Positions 15,505-23,129 of a stretch of 64,000 bases of DNA are shown here, in pieces. A program made the translations under genes and the position numbers. This DNA comes from RDYJ01 sp034931405 (GTDB lineage Bacteria; Cyanobacteriota; Cyanobacteriia; Cyanobacteriales; Nostocaceae): the NCBI RefSeq assembly GCF_034931405.1, contig NZ_JAYGHA010000029.1:11501-75500 (forward strand), written 5' to 3'. The notes under the pieces are model-generated. The model was not told the DNA's origin. It did not search any database and saw nothing but the letters and a program-made list of their open reading frames with translations. How positions within the stretch are numbered: position 1 is the stretch's first letter; every line of letters begins with the position of its first letter.

Positions 15505-17004
15505 ATGTACAAAAGTCCTTTAAATTTTCCCACAGCCAAATCATTGCGCCGCAGTCTATTTGCTGTTCTGTTTAGCAGCAATATGTTGATGCCTAACTTT
15601 AGCACTCAACCAGCAGCAGCACAAGTAATGGAGTTTTGCCAATTATCACCAAAAGCAGTTAAAGAAAAAGAAACCCTACGTTTATCAGCACTTAAAGGCA
15701 ATAAAAATGCTCAAAGTCGTTATCAAAAACTAGTTAAAGAACACACACAAAAATTACAAGATTGTCGTCGTCGAAATTGGCCGCAAACTCAAGCTATCTG
15801 GTTACGATTATATCCCTGTGACTCTCAACCGGGAGCTATTGATCAGATTATGGATCATATAGTTAACAGTGGCTATAACCAGGTTTATTTAGAAGCATTT
15901 TATGATGGTCAGGTATTGTTACCAGCAGGGAATAATCCCACAGTTTGGCCTGCGGTGGTTCGCACCCCTGGAAAAGAAAAAGTTGATTTATTAGCTGAAG
16001 GAATTAAAAAAGGACAAGAAAGGGGTTTAAAGGTTTATGCTTGGATGTTTACGATGAATTTTGGCTATACTTACGGTCAGATTCCGAGTAGAAAAGATGC
16101 GATCGCCCGTAATGGTAAAGGTCAAAATAGCATAGAAGTTGTAGATAATCGTTCCCAAGTATTTGTCGATCCCTACAACCAACAAGCAAAAAATGACTAT
16201 TACCAAATGGTGCAAGAAATCATGCGTCGTCGTCCTGATGGCTTGTTATTAGATTATGTACGCTATCCTCGACAAGCAGGAAGCAATTCTATAGCTACAA
16301 AAGTTGGCGATTTATGGTTATTTACTCCCGCAATTCAAGAAGCTTTTCTGCGTCGTGCTAAAAATAATAAGGGCTTAGAATTAATCCGTCGTTTTTTAAA
16401 TAAAGGATATGTCACCGTTGGAGATATAGGTGAAGTTGATAAACTTTATCCCCAAGAAGATCAACCACTGTGGGAAGGAAGAAACCCTCCAGTTGCACAA
16501 AAATCATTACTCACACCAAACCAAAAACAGACGATTTTACAATCAGATTTATGGCTTTTAGCAGTTGCTCACGCTATGCAAGGTATATTAGATTTTGTTA
16601 ACTTAGCTATTTATCCAGCCACACAAAATAATATTCCGGCTGGGGTGGTATTTTTTCCAGATGGTAATCAAACTGTAGGAAAAGGTTATGATTCCCGTTT
16701 GCAACCTTGGGATAAGTTTCCTAATAGTTTAGAATGGCATCCCATGTCTTATGCTACTTGTGGTAATGCCAGTTGTATTATGGAACAAGTACAACGAGTT
16801 TTGAGTATGGCGCAACCAGGTACACAAGTCATTCCTGCTTTAGCTGGTAAGTGGGGAGAACCAATAACAGGCCGTCCACCCTTAGAACAACAAATGGCAG
16901 CTTTACGGCAATTTTCACCCCAAATTAATGCAGTTAGCCATTTTGCTTATTCTTGGCAACATCCAGAACTTGATGGACAGCGCAAATTTTGTAAATTGCA
17001 GTAA
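15505..17004 (+). CDS. Family 10-type glycosylhydrolase (GHL10/DUF187-like), secreted
   Basis: Predicted secreted glycoside hydrolase with a TIM barrel. From the ATG at 15505 an N-terminal signal region (SLRRSLFAVLFSSNMLMPNF) ends near AAAQV. The catalytic domain contains IWLRLYPCDSQPGAIDQIMD, NQVYLEAFYDGQVLLPAG, GLKVYAWMFTMNFGYTYG and RRPDGLLLDYVRYPRQAG, matching the GHL10 pattern. The acidic residues in LEAFYD and LLDYVRYPR are candidate active-site positions. An ATG at 15460 would place the start inside a dispersed repeat, so I reject it. Substrate unknown. Some relatives act on cell-envelope polysaccharide. About 500 residues, the normal size. Confidence 0.82.
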   Translation: MYKSPLNFPTAKSLRRSLFAVLFSSNMLMPNFSTQPAAAQVMEFCQLSPKAVKEKETLRLSALKGNKNAQSRYQKLVKEHTQKLQDCRRRNWPQTQAIWLRLYPCDSQPGAIDQIMDHIVNSGYNQVYLEAFYDGQVLLPAGNNPTVWPAVVRTPGKEKVDLLAEGIKKGQERGLKVYAWMFTMNFGYTYGQIPSRKDAIARNGKGQNSIEVVDNRSQVFVDPYNQQAKNDYYQMVQEIMRRRPDGLLLDYVRYPRQAGSNSIATKVGDLWLFTPAIQEAFLRRAKNNKGLELIRRFLNKGYVTVGDIGEVDKLYPQEDQPLWEGRNPPVAQKSLLTPNQKQTILQSDLWLLAVAHAMQGILDFVNLAIYPATQNNIPAGVVFFPDGNQTVGKGYDSRLQPWDKFPNSLEWHPMSYATCGNASCIMEQVQRVLSMAQPGTQVIPALAGKWGEPITGRPPLEQQMAALRQFSPQINAVSHFAYSWQHPELDGQRKFCKLQ

Positions 17005-17011
17005 TATTGAT

Positions 17012-17135
17012 AGGACTTACGCAAGTGTCACACCAAAAATCTGTTGTAGGGTGCGTCAGATATCAACAATCTGGTTTATTTGCAGGATTTATGCAGTCTG
17101 ACGCACCCTACCAATGTGCCAGTTGCGTAAGTCCT
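17012..17135. mobile_element. MITE-like inverted-repeat element, 124 bp
   Basis: Bounded by the inverted repeats aggacttacgcaa and ttgcgtaagtcct, with a second nested pair gtagggtgcgtcaga / tctgacgcaccctac. Both flanks show gat, a possible 3-bp target duplication. No coding capacity. A related hairpin using acttacgcaa is at 27794-27818. Confidence 0.75.
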
Positions 17136-17242
17136 GATTGAGTTATTTTTCAGATCCTCAACTTCTTTGATCAATCTTGTTATTGATCAGATTGAATTGG
17201 CTAAAATTGGCAATTTTGATCTCTAATAATTAAAGAAAAAAG

Positions 17243-17521
17243 TTAATCTGGATAGCGTTTTGATGTATGCAGAATTCGGAGAATTTCTACTGGTTCTTCC
17301 TTAACTCGGTAAATAAGAATATACGGTGAATTAGAAATTATCAATTCTCTTGTACCTTCAACTCTTCCAGATTTACCCATAAATGGATAATTTTCTAATT
17401 GATTGGCAGCATTTTGAATCTTGATGATTAATTCCTGTGCTGCGGTAGGATTATCTTGGAAAATGTAACTATGTGCTTGTTCTAAGTTACGCAGCGCCCG
17501 ACGTAGCCATTTAACCTGCAT
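17243..17521 (-). CDS. RelE/ParE family toxin
   Basis: Predicted type II toxin of the RelE/ParE superfamily, 92 residues. The pattern is canonical: VKWLRRALRNLEQAHSYIFQ (helical hairpin), AAQELIIKIQNAANQLENYP, GRVEGTRELIISNSPYILIY (central beta sheet) and EILRILHTSKRYPD at the C-terminus, which resembles ParE/RelE proteins ending in H-x-x-R/K-x-x-P. Whether it targets ribosome-bound mRNA or gyrase cannot be told. It overlaps the upstream antitoxin gene by 11 bp. Confidence 0.88.
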   Translation of the reverse strand: MQVKWLRRALRNLEQAHSYIFQDNPTAAQELIIKIQNAANQLENYPFMGKSGRVEGTRELIISNSPYILIYRVKEEPVEILRILHTSKRYPD

Positions 17522-17753
17522 TACTTAGCCTTGCAAATGTCGTTTTTACTTCTTCCTCACTAGCAAAATCTCCAGCATCCGCTTCAGCAATACCTTTTTG
17601 GATTTCTTCAATTTGCCATTGATACATTTCTAAATAAGCGTTTACGGCTTCGTTGAGAATATAGCTTCTATCGCGGTTTATGCCTTTTGCTAATGCGTCT
17701 ATAGCGGCTTTTTTGCTGCTGTCTATTCTAAATGTAATATTTTCTTTACTCAT
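17511..17753 (-). CDS. Ribbon-helix-helix antitoxin (CopG/ParD-like)
   Basis: Predicted DNA-binding antitoxin of 80 residues. The N-terminus ENITFRIDSSKKAAIDALAK is the beta strand and first helix of a ribbon-helix-helix domain, followed by NRDRSYILNEAVNAYLEMYQ (second helix). The C-terminal tail (IEEIQKGIAEADAGDFASEE) would wrap the toxin. First gene of the operon, with an 11-bp overlap into the toxin. Expected to repress its own promoter in the AT-rich stretch 17754-17824. Confidence 0.88.
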   Translation of the reverse strand: MSKENITFRIDSSKKAAIDALAKGINRDRSYILNEAVNAYLEMYQWQIEEIQKGIAEADAGDFASEEEVKTTFARLSNAG

Positions 17754-17824
17754 GGTTATCTAAACCTCTGTTGTATTGCATTATATTATATAATATAACA
17801 ATGTAAGATATTTACTAAAAACCT

Positions 17825-18631
17825 TTGGCTTACGATAATATTTGCCGATACCTCACGGATACTTACCCTTTATCTTTTGTGCAATGGTTAATTGCAGAAG
17901 ATATAAATGAAATTGAGGTGCTACCTACCGAGTTACCTATTAACCCCATTCGTGCTGATGCGTTGTTTCGACTACCGAAATTAAATCGCATTTTGCATTT
18001 GGAAATTCAAACTACACCAAAATCTGATACTCCCATGCCTGTGAGAATGTTAGATTATTGGTTGAGGATTTATCGTAAATATTTATGTCCTGTACAACAG
18101 GTAGTAATTTTTCTCCAGGAGACAAATTCACCTGATGTTTTTGTTGATAGGTTGATAGTGGGGAATACACGACATCAATATCAAGTAATTAGAGTATGGG
18201 AAGAAGACAGCGAAATACTTTTAAAATCTCCTGCTTTATTACCTTTAGCAGTTTTAGCTAAGACAGATGAACCAAATAAGTTACTTCAGCAAGTTGCTTT
18301 AGAAATAGATAAAATAGAAGAACAAGCACAACAAAATACTATAGCAGCTTGTGTGGAATTATTGGCTGGTTTAAAGTTTGAGAAACAGTTGATTAAACAA
18401 TATTTTCGGGAGGAAACTATGGAAGAATCAGTGATTTATCAAGAGATTATTAACCGTGGTAAATTACAGCTTATTTTCCGCTTGTTAAAACGTCGTATTG
18501 GGGAGATTTCGGCAAAGTTAGAGTCACAAATTAAAGAGTTATCAGGTGAAAAATTAGATGAGCTTTCGGAAGCTATTTTGGATTTTTCACAACCTGATGA
18601 TTTGGTAAATTGGATAGCGAATCAAAGTTAA
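17825..18631 (+). CDS. Rpn family nuclease-like protein with DUF4351
   Basis: PD-(D/E)XK-type protein of the Rpn/PDDEXK family often annotated as recombination-promoting nuclease or transposase. N-terminal domain: PIRADALFRLPKLNRILHLE (the D...E-x-Q core, with LEIQT) and PMPVRMLDYWLRIYRKYLC. C-terminal DUF4351: GKLQLIFRLLKRRIGEISAK followed by LSEAILDFSQPDDLVNWI. TTG start at 17825, which gives the usual MAYDNICRYLTDTYP N-terminus. 268 residues, complete. Such genes are abundant in cyanobacteria, lie next to mobile or toxin-antitoxin genes, and have no settled function. Here it sits between RelE/RHH and a GmrSD-like gene. Confidence 0.85.
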   Translation: MAYDNICRYLTDTYPLSFVQWLIAEDINEIEVLPTELPINPIRADALFRLPKLNRILHLEIQTTPKSDTPMPVRMLDYWLRIYRKYLCPVQQVVIFLQETNSPDVFVDRLIVGNTRHQYQVIRVWEEDSEILLKSPALLPLAVLAKTDEPNKLLQQVALEIDKIEEQAQQNTIAACVELLAGLKFEKQLIKQYFREETMEESVIYQEIINRGKLQLIFRLLKRRIGEISAKLESQIKELSGEKLDELSEAILDFSQPDDLVNWIANQS

Positions 18632-18660
18632 AAGGTTTTCTCACGCAAAGAGATTTTTAT

Positions 18661-18712
18661 GAGTCGGTTTTAACCGACTTTTGCTTTTAGACAGGGAATT
18701 TATTCCCTGGAT
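18661..18712. repeat. Double-palindrome repeat, copy 1
   Basis: Two adjacent palindromes, gtcggttttaaccgac and cagggaatttattccctg, separated by ttttgctttta. The same unit occurs inverted at 47711-47758. REP-like dispersed element. Fused on its right to the 49-bp repeat at 18702-18750. Confidence 0.8.
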
Positions 18713-18750
18713 ATATTTGATGTTTAATTTTGTTACGCTATCTTATGCCA
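18702..18750. repeat. 49-bp dispersed repeat, copy 2
   Basis: Copy of 15432-15480 with two differences, lying 62 bp upstream of the GmrSD-like gene. Confidence 0.8.
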
Positions 18751-18811
18751 TTTATACAAGATTATTTTATACTAAAAGCATAACTATCAAGTAAATCAGG
18801 TTACATTCATC

Positions 18812-20806
18812 ATGCAAGCATCAGAAACCAAGCTCAGAGAGATTATTCAAGGTGATAAGCAATACATTGTACCTTTATTTCAACGTCCGTACAGTTGGAA
18901 AAAATCTCAATGGGAAGCATTATGGAATGATATTTTAGAATTATGTAATACGGAAAATCCTCGTCCTCATTTTATGGGTTCTATTGTGACTATACCAGTT
19001 TCTGGACTACCAGAAGGAGTCAGCAAATATTTATTAATTGATGGACAACAACGTTTAACTACTATTTTTATTTTGTTTTGTGCTTTACGAGATAAATGCA
19101 AAGCTACTAATAATCAATTAGCAGAAGAATTACATAATAAATTTCTAATTAATCAATATCAGAAAGATCCTGAAGTTTATAAATTACAACCTACTCAAGT
19201 AGACAGAGAATCATTTTATAGTTTAATCAATTCACTAGATAATTCAGTACATAATATTGATAAAAATGCTCCAATCATTAAACAATGCTATTCGTTTTTT
19301 GATAAGAAGATTATACAAAGTAATCTGGAATTTGGGAGAATAAAACAAGTAATTTCTAGTTATTTATCTGTTGTTAGTGTTGTTTTAAGTACAGAAGATA
19401 ATCCTTACTTAGTCTTTGAAAGTCTTAATGCTAAGGGTGAACCTTTAACACAAGCCGATTTAATTCGTAATTATTTTTTCTTAAAAATTAATACAGATAA
19501 TCAAGAATCTGCTTATAATAATTATTGGCTACCAATGCAAAAAAGTCTAGATGATAATTTAACAGAGTTTATCAGACATTATTTAACAAGAGATGGTGTG
19601 GAAATTAAGAAAGATGAAGTTTATTTTGAGATTAAAGATAGAATGAGTAAGAGTGATGCTCTATCTTATTTACAAAATTTATATAGATTTTCTGAATATT
19701 ATGCAAAACTTTTAAATCCCGTAAAAGAAAATAATTTAAAAATTCGTCGGTTGCTAGAAAAAATCAACCGTTTAGAAGTAGCTACTGTTTATCCTTTTTT
19801 ACTTAATTGTTATCATGATTATCAAGAAAATAAACTTTCAGAAGTAGATTTTCTTGATGTTTTGCAGATTTTAGAAAATTTCATTATTCGCCGATTTGTT
19901 TGTAATGTGCAAACGAGGGGATTAAATAGAATATTTTCGGTGCTATATTCTCAAGTGAGTAAGGAAAGTAATTTAGCTCATGCTAATTTTGTGGAACGAT
20001 TAAAACTAGATTTACAAAATCGTGATTATCCCAAAGATACAGAATTTCAGAAAAGTTTATTGAATGTTAAATTATACGGTGCTGGACGATATAAAAAAGG
20101 TAGATTAATTTTAGAATCTATTGAAGCATCTTTTAATCATAAAGAACAGGTCATTTTAGATGGTTTGGAGATTGAACATATTATGCCACAAACTATAAAT
20201 AAATGGTGGCAAGAACATTTAGGAGAACATTGGGGAATAACTCATGATTTACTACTTCATTCTTTGGGTAATCTAACTATTACAGCTTACAATGGTGAAT
20301 TATATAATTTGGAATTTATCGAGAAAAAAGAAATATTGATTAATAGTCATTTAGAAATCAATAAATACTTTGAAAATCAAGAAACTTGGAAAAAAGAGGA
20401 TATAGAAAAAAGAAGTTTAGATTTATCTGAGATAGTTTTACAAATTTGGCCTTACTTTGGTAATGAAAATCTTATCATTCCATCCAAAAGTAAATTAACT
20501 GGTACAACTCCCAAACAACTAAAAATTTTTAGTAAAGAATATCCTGTTAAAAGTTGGCGGGATGTTTTACAAACAACTTTAAATGTAATAAATGATTTAG
20601 ATCCTGATAAATTTAACGATATTATGGAACAATTTCCCCGTTTTATTAGTAAAGATGAAAAAGACTTTCGGGATACAAGAAAATTAGATAATGGGGTGTT
20701 TGTTAATGTCAACTTATCAGCTAGGGATATTAATGCTTTTTGTATTAAAGCTATCGAAACCGCAGAACTTTCTACAGAAGAATGGGAAGTAGAAACCACA
20801 AGTTAA
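18812..20806 (+). CDS. GmrSD-like single-chain restriction protein (DUF262-DUF1524)
   Basis: Predicted type IV-like restriction endonuclease. The N-terminal DUF262 (GmrS-like) domain, about residues 8-230, has the ParB/sulfiredoxin-like signatures YIVPLFQRPYSWKKSQWE and LLIDGQQRLTTIFILFCALR; DGQQR is residues 77-81. DUF262 binds and hydrolyses NTP. The DUF1524 (GmrD-like) HNH nuclease domain has LEIEHIMPQT near residue 453 and HSLGNLTITAYNGELYN. A further C-terminal region of about 110 residues (YPVKSWRDVLQTTLNVINDL) resembles the extra domain found after DUF1524 in many long members. E. coli T4-type GmrSD cuts glucosylated hydroxymethylcytosine DNA; the target of this one is unknown. 664 residues, intact, next to several toxin-antitoxin modules. 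Confidence 0.9.
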   Translation: MQASETKLREIIQGDKQYIVPLFQRPYSWKKSQWEALWNDILELCNTENPRPHFMGSIVTIPVSGLPEGVSKYLLIDGQQRLTTIFILFCALRDKCKATNNQLAEELHNKFLINQYQKDPEVYKLQPTQVDRESFYSLINSLDNSVHNIDKNAPIIKQCYSFFDKKIIQSNLEFGRIKQVISSYLSVVSVVLSTEDNPYLVFESLNAKGEPLTQADLIRNYFFLKINTDNQESAYNNYWLPMQKSLDDNLTEFIRHYLTRDGVEIKKDEVYFEIKDRMSKSDALSYLQNLYRFSEYYAKLLNPVKENNLKIRRLLEKINRLEVATVYPFLLNCYHDYQENKLSEVDFLDVLQILENFIIRRFVCNVQTRGLNRIFSVLYSQVSKESNLAHANFVERLKLDLQNRDYPKDTEFQKSLLNVKLYGAGRYKKGRLILESIEASFNHKEQVILDGLEIEHIMPQTINKWWQEHLGEHWGITHDLLLHSLGNLTITAYNGELYNLEFIEKKEILINSHLEINKYFENQETWKKEDIEKRSLDLSEIVLQIWPYFGNENLIIPSKSKLTGTTPKQLKIFSKEYPVKSWRDVLQTTLNVINDLDPDKFNDIMEQFPRFISKDEKDFRDTRKLDNGVFVNVNLSARDINAFCIKAIETAELSTEEWEVETTS

Positions 20807-20900
20807 TTTATGTTAGGTATCATTTTCCAAAACCCTTATTTTCCTCTTTTGCTCCTTAGCACCTTTGCGTGAAACAAAAAAAGAGCGATATATTATGTAA

Positions 20901-21152
20901 TTACCTGCATTTTATACAAAGACCAGATTCAAGATCATTAGTTTTCGCTAAACAACAATAACAGATTTTAAAATAGTCTGTATGTCCTTCCAAAATTTCC
21001 CCCGGATTACAATCATCTTCATAACGAGCTAGTTTGACAATTTCTTCAATCAGATTTTGCTTCTTTTCTTGATCTAAATGATCAAAACAATGCTCACGTC
21101 TCAAAATTGTAATCACTTCATTTAACATATAACTTCCGCTATGATTTGACAT
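20901..21152 (-). CDS. Hypothetical protein with C-terminal zinc-ribbon-like cysteines
   Basis: Unrecognised 83-residue protein. The body is helical and acidic (LDQEKKQNLIEEIVKLARYE). The C-terminus has CYCC and CIKC, spaced like a small zinc ribbon (CYCCLAKTNDLESGLCIKC). The start at 21152 is preceded by aggagtaaat on the minus strand, a fair ribosome-binding site. It is convergent with the GmrSD-like gene. Function unknown; the size and Cys pairs would suit a small regulator. Confidence 0.55.
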   Translation of the reverse strand: MSNHSGSYMLNEVITILRREHCFDHLDQEKKQNLIEEIVKLARYEDDCNPGEILEGHTDYFKICYCCLAKTNDLESGLCIKCR

Positions 21153-21330
21153 ACAATTTACTCCTATTAAAAAATTGAGAATATCATATTATTTTAATAT
21201 AGAACAAATGTACCTGTAAATAGGGTAAACAATTTTTATAAATGTAAGTTTCGATACTATATATACTGTTAGCCTAGCGATGTCTATGGGTAAACGCTAA
21301 AATAGAAAACAAGCCCTACCTTTAAACAAT

Positions 21331-21555
21331 ATGCAGTATCAAAATATAATTACCATCGAACCAGGAAAACGAGGAGGTAAACCTTGTATTCGGGGGATGA
21401 GAATTACAGTATATGATGTATTATCATATCTTGCATCTGGCATGACTTATGAAGAAATACTGAATGATTTTCCTTATTTAACACAAGAAGATATTTTAGC
21501 TTGTCTTAGCTATGCGGCTGATAGAGAAAGACAAATGCTTATGGTGCAAGCATGA
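21331..21555 (+). CDS. DUF433 family antitoxin
   Basis: Predicted antitoxin (DUF433, VapB-like winged-helix) of 74 residues. The family's fingerprint is present: GKRGGKPCIRGMRITVYDVL, LASGMTYEEILNDFPYLTQE and DILACLSYAADRERQ. It is followed by a DUF5615 toxin with a 4-bp ATGA overlap, the standard gene pair. The operon promoter should lie in the AT-rich 21153-21330, where the antitoxin may act. A decayed DUF433 gene is present at 46567-46701. Confidence 0.9.
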   Translation: MQYQNIITIEPGKRGGKPCIRGMRITVYDVLSYLASGMTYEEILNDFPYLTQEDILACLSYAADRERQMLMVQA

Positions 21556-21884
21556 AGTTATTATTTGACCATAATCTATCACCCCGGTTAGTAGATAAAC
21601 TCGCTGCTATTTACCCCAACTCTCAGCACGTTTTTCTCTTAGGTTTAGATCAAGCAGATGATAGAATTTTGTGGGAGTTTGCAAAACAAAATGAATTTAT
21701 AATTGTTACCAGGGATGCTGATTTTAATGAATTAAGCATCCTACGTGGATATCCACCTAAAGTGATTTGGGTTAGACGTGGTAATTGTTCAACTAACCAA
21801 ATAGAGGAAATTTTGCGAGGAAATTTAGAAGATATCCAAGCCTTTTCTGAAAATATTGATTTAGGAGTTTTGACACTTTATTAA
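21552..21884 (+). CDS. DUF5615 family PIN-like toxin
   Basis: Predicted PIN-like ribonuclease toxin of 110 residues. The N-terminal MKLLFDHNLSPRLVDKLAAI holds the first catalytic Asp. DRILWEFAKQNEFIIVTRDA followed by DFNELS holds the second cluster of acidic residues. PPKVIWVRRGNCSTNQIEEI is typical of the C-terminal half. Overlaps the DUF433 antitoxin by 4 bp. Confidence 0.9.
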   Translation: MKLLFDHNLSPRLVDKLAAIYPNSQHVFLLGLDQADDRILWEFAKQNEFIIVTRDADFNELSILRGYPPKVIWVRRGNCSTNQIEEILRGNLEDIQAFSENIDLGVLTLY

Positions 21885-21972
21885 ACTGATTTTATTCTTT
21901 GCATGAAACAAAGAAAGCGATGCAGTGAGGGAATCTGCTCAAAAAAATATCCTTTTAATAAAAACTATAACA

Positions 21973-22266
21973 ATGAGAATTATTGCTCGGAGTACCCTAA
22001 GAGAATATTGGCAAAAACATCCTGATACAGAACAGCCTTTAAAAGCATGGTTTGATGATGCTTCCCGTGCAAATTGGCAAAATCCATCAGATATTAAAGA
22101 AGTTTATGCTAATGCCAGTATTATTGCCAATAACCGAGTAATTTTTAATATTAAAGGTAATAATTATCGTTTAATTATCCATATTCGTTATGAAATTGGC
22201 ATTGTTTTTATTCGCTTTATTGGTACTCATCAAGAATATGACAAAATAGATGCTACAATTGTTTAA
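21973..22266 (+). CDS. higB: HigB family mRNA interferase toxin
   Basis: Predicted HigB-type toxin of the RelE superfamily, about 97 residues from the ATG at 21973 (MRIIARSTLREYWQKHPDTE). The core WFDDASRANWQNPSDIKEVY, then ASIIANNRVIFNIKGNNYRL and VFIRFIGTHQEYDKIDATIV, matches ribosome-dependent HigB enzymes. An in-frame GTG at 21925 would add 16 unrelated residues and is unlikely. It is 14 bp upstream of a HigA-like gene, in the toxin-first order characteristic of higBA. Confidence 0.9.
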   Translation: MRIIARSTLREYWQKHPDTEQPLKAWFDDASRANWQNPSDIKEVYANASIIANNRVIFNIKGNNYRLIIHIRYEIGIVFIRFIGTHQEYDKIDATIV

Positions 22267-22280
22267 GGAGGTTTGATATT

Positions 22281-22577
22281 ATGAACTTAAAACCCATTAA
22301 AACAGAAACAGATTATCAACAGGCATTAAAAGAAATCGAACAAATTTTTGATGCTGAACCTCATACACCAGAATATGAAAAATTAGATATTTTAACGACT
22401 TTAGTAGAAGTCTATGAACATCAAAATTATCCTATTGATACTCCATCTCCTATCGCAGCCATATTATATTATTTAGAAAGTCGTAATCAAGGAATTTCTA
22501 CTTTTATTGAAAATTTAAAACATCATGGAGTTAGTGAAGAAATAATTAATAGAGCTTTAAATGAAATGACTCACTGA
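22281..22577 (+). CDS. higA: HigA-like antitoxin, divergent or truncated C-terminus
   Basis: Antitoxin partner of HigB. The first half is typical HigA (MNLKPIKTETDYQQALKEIE, then EYEKLDILTTLVEVYEHQNY and PIAAILYYLE). In usual HigA proteins a helix-turn-helix domain follows. Here the last 35 residues (QGISTFIENLKHHGVSEEII, NRALNEMTH) are short and lack a clear recognition-helix signature. It may be a cut-down antitoxin that neutralises but binds DNA weakly. An aaggagg site precedes the ATG. Confidence 0.78.
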   Translation: MNLKPIKTETDYQQALKEIEQIFDAEPHTPEYEKLDILTTLVEVYEHQNYPIDTPSPIAAILYYLESRNQGISTFIENLKHHGVSEEIINRALNEMTH

Positions 22578-22628
22578 TTATTGATTATCATATCATCAAA
22601 TAATTGTAGTCAGAGGTAAATTAAATTT

Positions 22629-23060
22629 ATGACCACAACCTATCAAACAGATTTCAATATGTGGCTTGAAGAAACAGCCAAATTATTACTAGAAAATCGC
22701 TGGCAAGAAATAGATAAAGAACATTTAATTGAGGAGATTTCTGAATTGGGTAAAAGTGAAAAGAGGGCAATTTCTAGTCAATTAATTCGCCTACTTTTAC
22801 ACTTGCTGAAATGGCAATATCAACCTCAACGACGTTCAGATAGTTGGCTAGACTCTATCACAGATGCACGCACTCAAATTGAATTAACTATTAAAGATAG
22901 TCCCAGTCTCAAAAATTATCCTCAAGAACAATTACAAGAAAGCTATGAAAAAGCACGTCGTCAAGCAGCTAAACAAACAGGATTGATAATTTCCACATTT
23001 CCCGAAGAATGTCTTTATAAATTAGAGTTAGTTTTAGATGAAGAATGGCTACCAGAATAA
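22629..23060 (+). CDS. DUF29 family protein
   Basis: DUF29 protein of 143 residues, a family abundant in cyanobacteria and of unknown function. Signatures: FNMWLEETAKLLLENRWQEI, HLIEEISELGKSEKRAISSQ and LLLHLLKWQYQPQRRSDSWL. The C-terminal FPEECLYKLELVLDEEWLPE is the usual ending. It is downstream of higBA on the same strand (51 bp gap). A second member is at 61030-61494. Confidence 0.9.
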   Translation: MTTTYQTDFNMWLEETAKLLLENRWQEIDKEHLIEEISELGKSEKRAISSQLIRLLLHLLKWQYQPQRRSDSWLDSITDARTQIELTIKDSPSLKNYPQEQLQESYEKARRQAAKQTGLIISTFPEECLYKLELVLDEEWLPE

Positions 23061-23067
23061 AAAAGCT

Positions 23068-23097
23068 AAAAAAAAGGGCAGGTATCAAACCCACCCT
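23068..23097 (-). terminator. Rho-independent terminator of ndhD
   Basis: On the minus strand: AGGGTGGGT-ttgat-ACCTGCCCT (9-bp stem with two G-U pairs) followed by tttttttt, about 30 bp beyond the ndhD stop. Read on the plus strand, the A-tract precedes the hairpin, so it is directional. Confidence 0.7.
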
Positions 23098-23129
23098 CAT
23101 CATAACTCGTATTTGTAATTACGAATTAT

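Noticed and set aside
15460..15505. ATG at 15460 as start of the glycosidase
   Set aside because: It is within a 49-bp dispersed repeat whose other copy has acg at this point, and the added residues precede the signal peptide.
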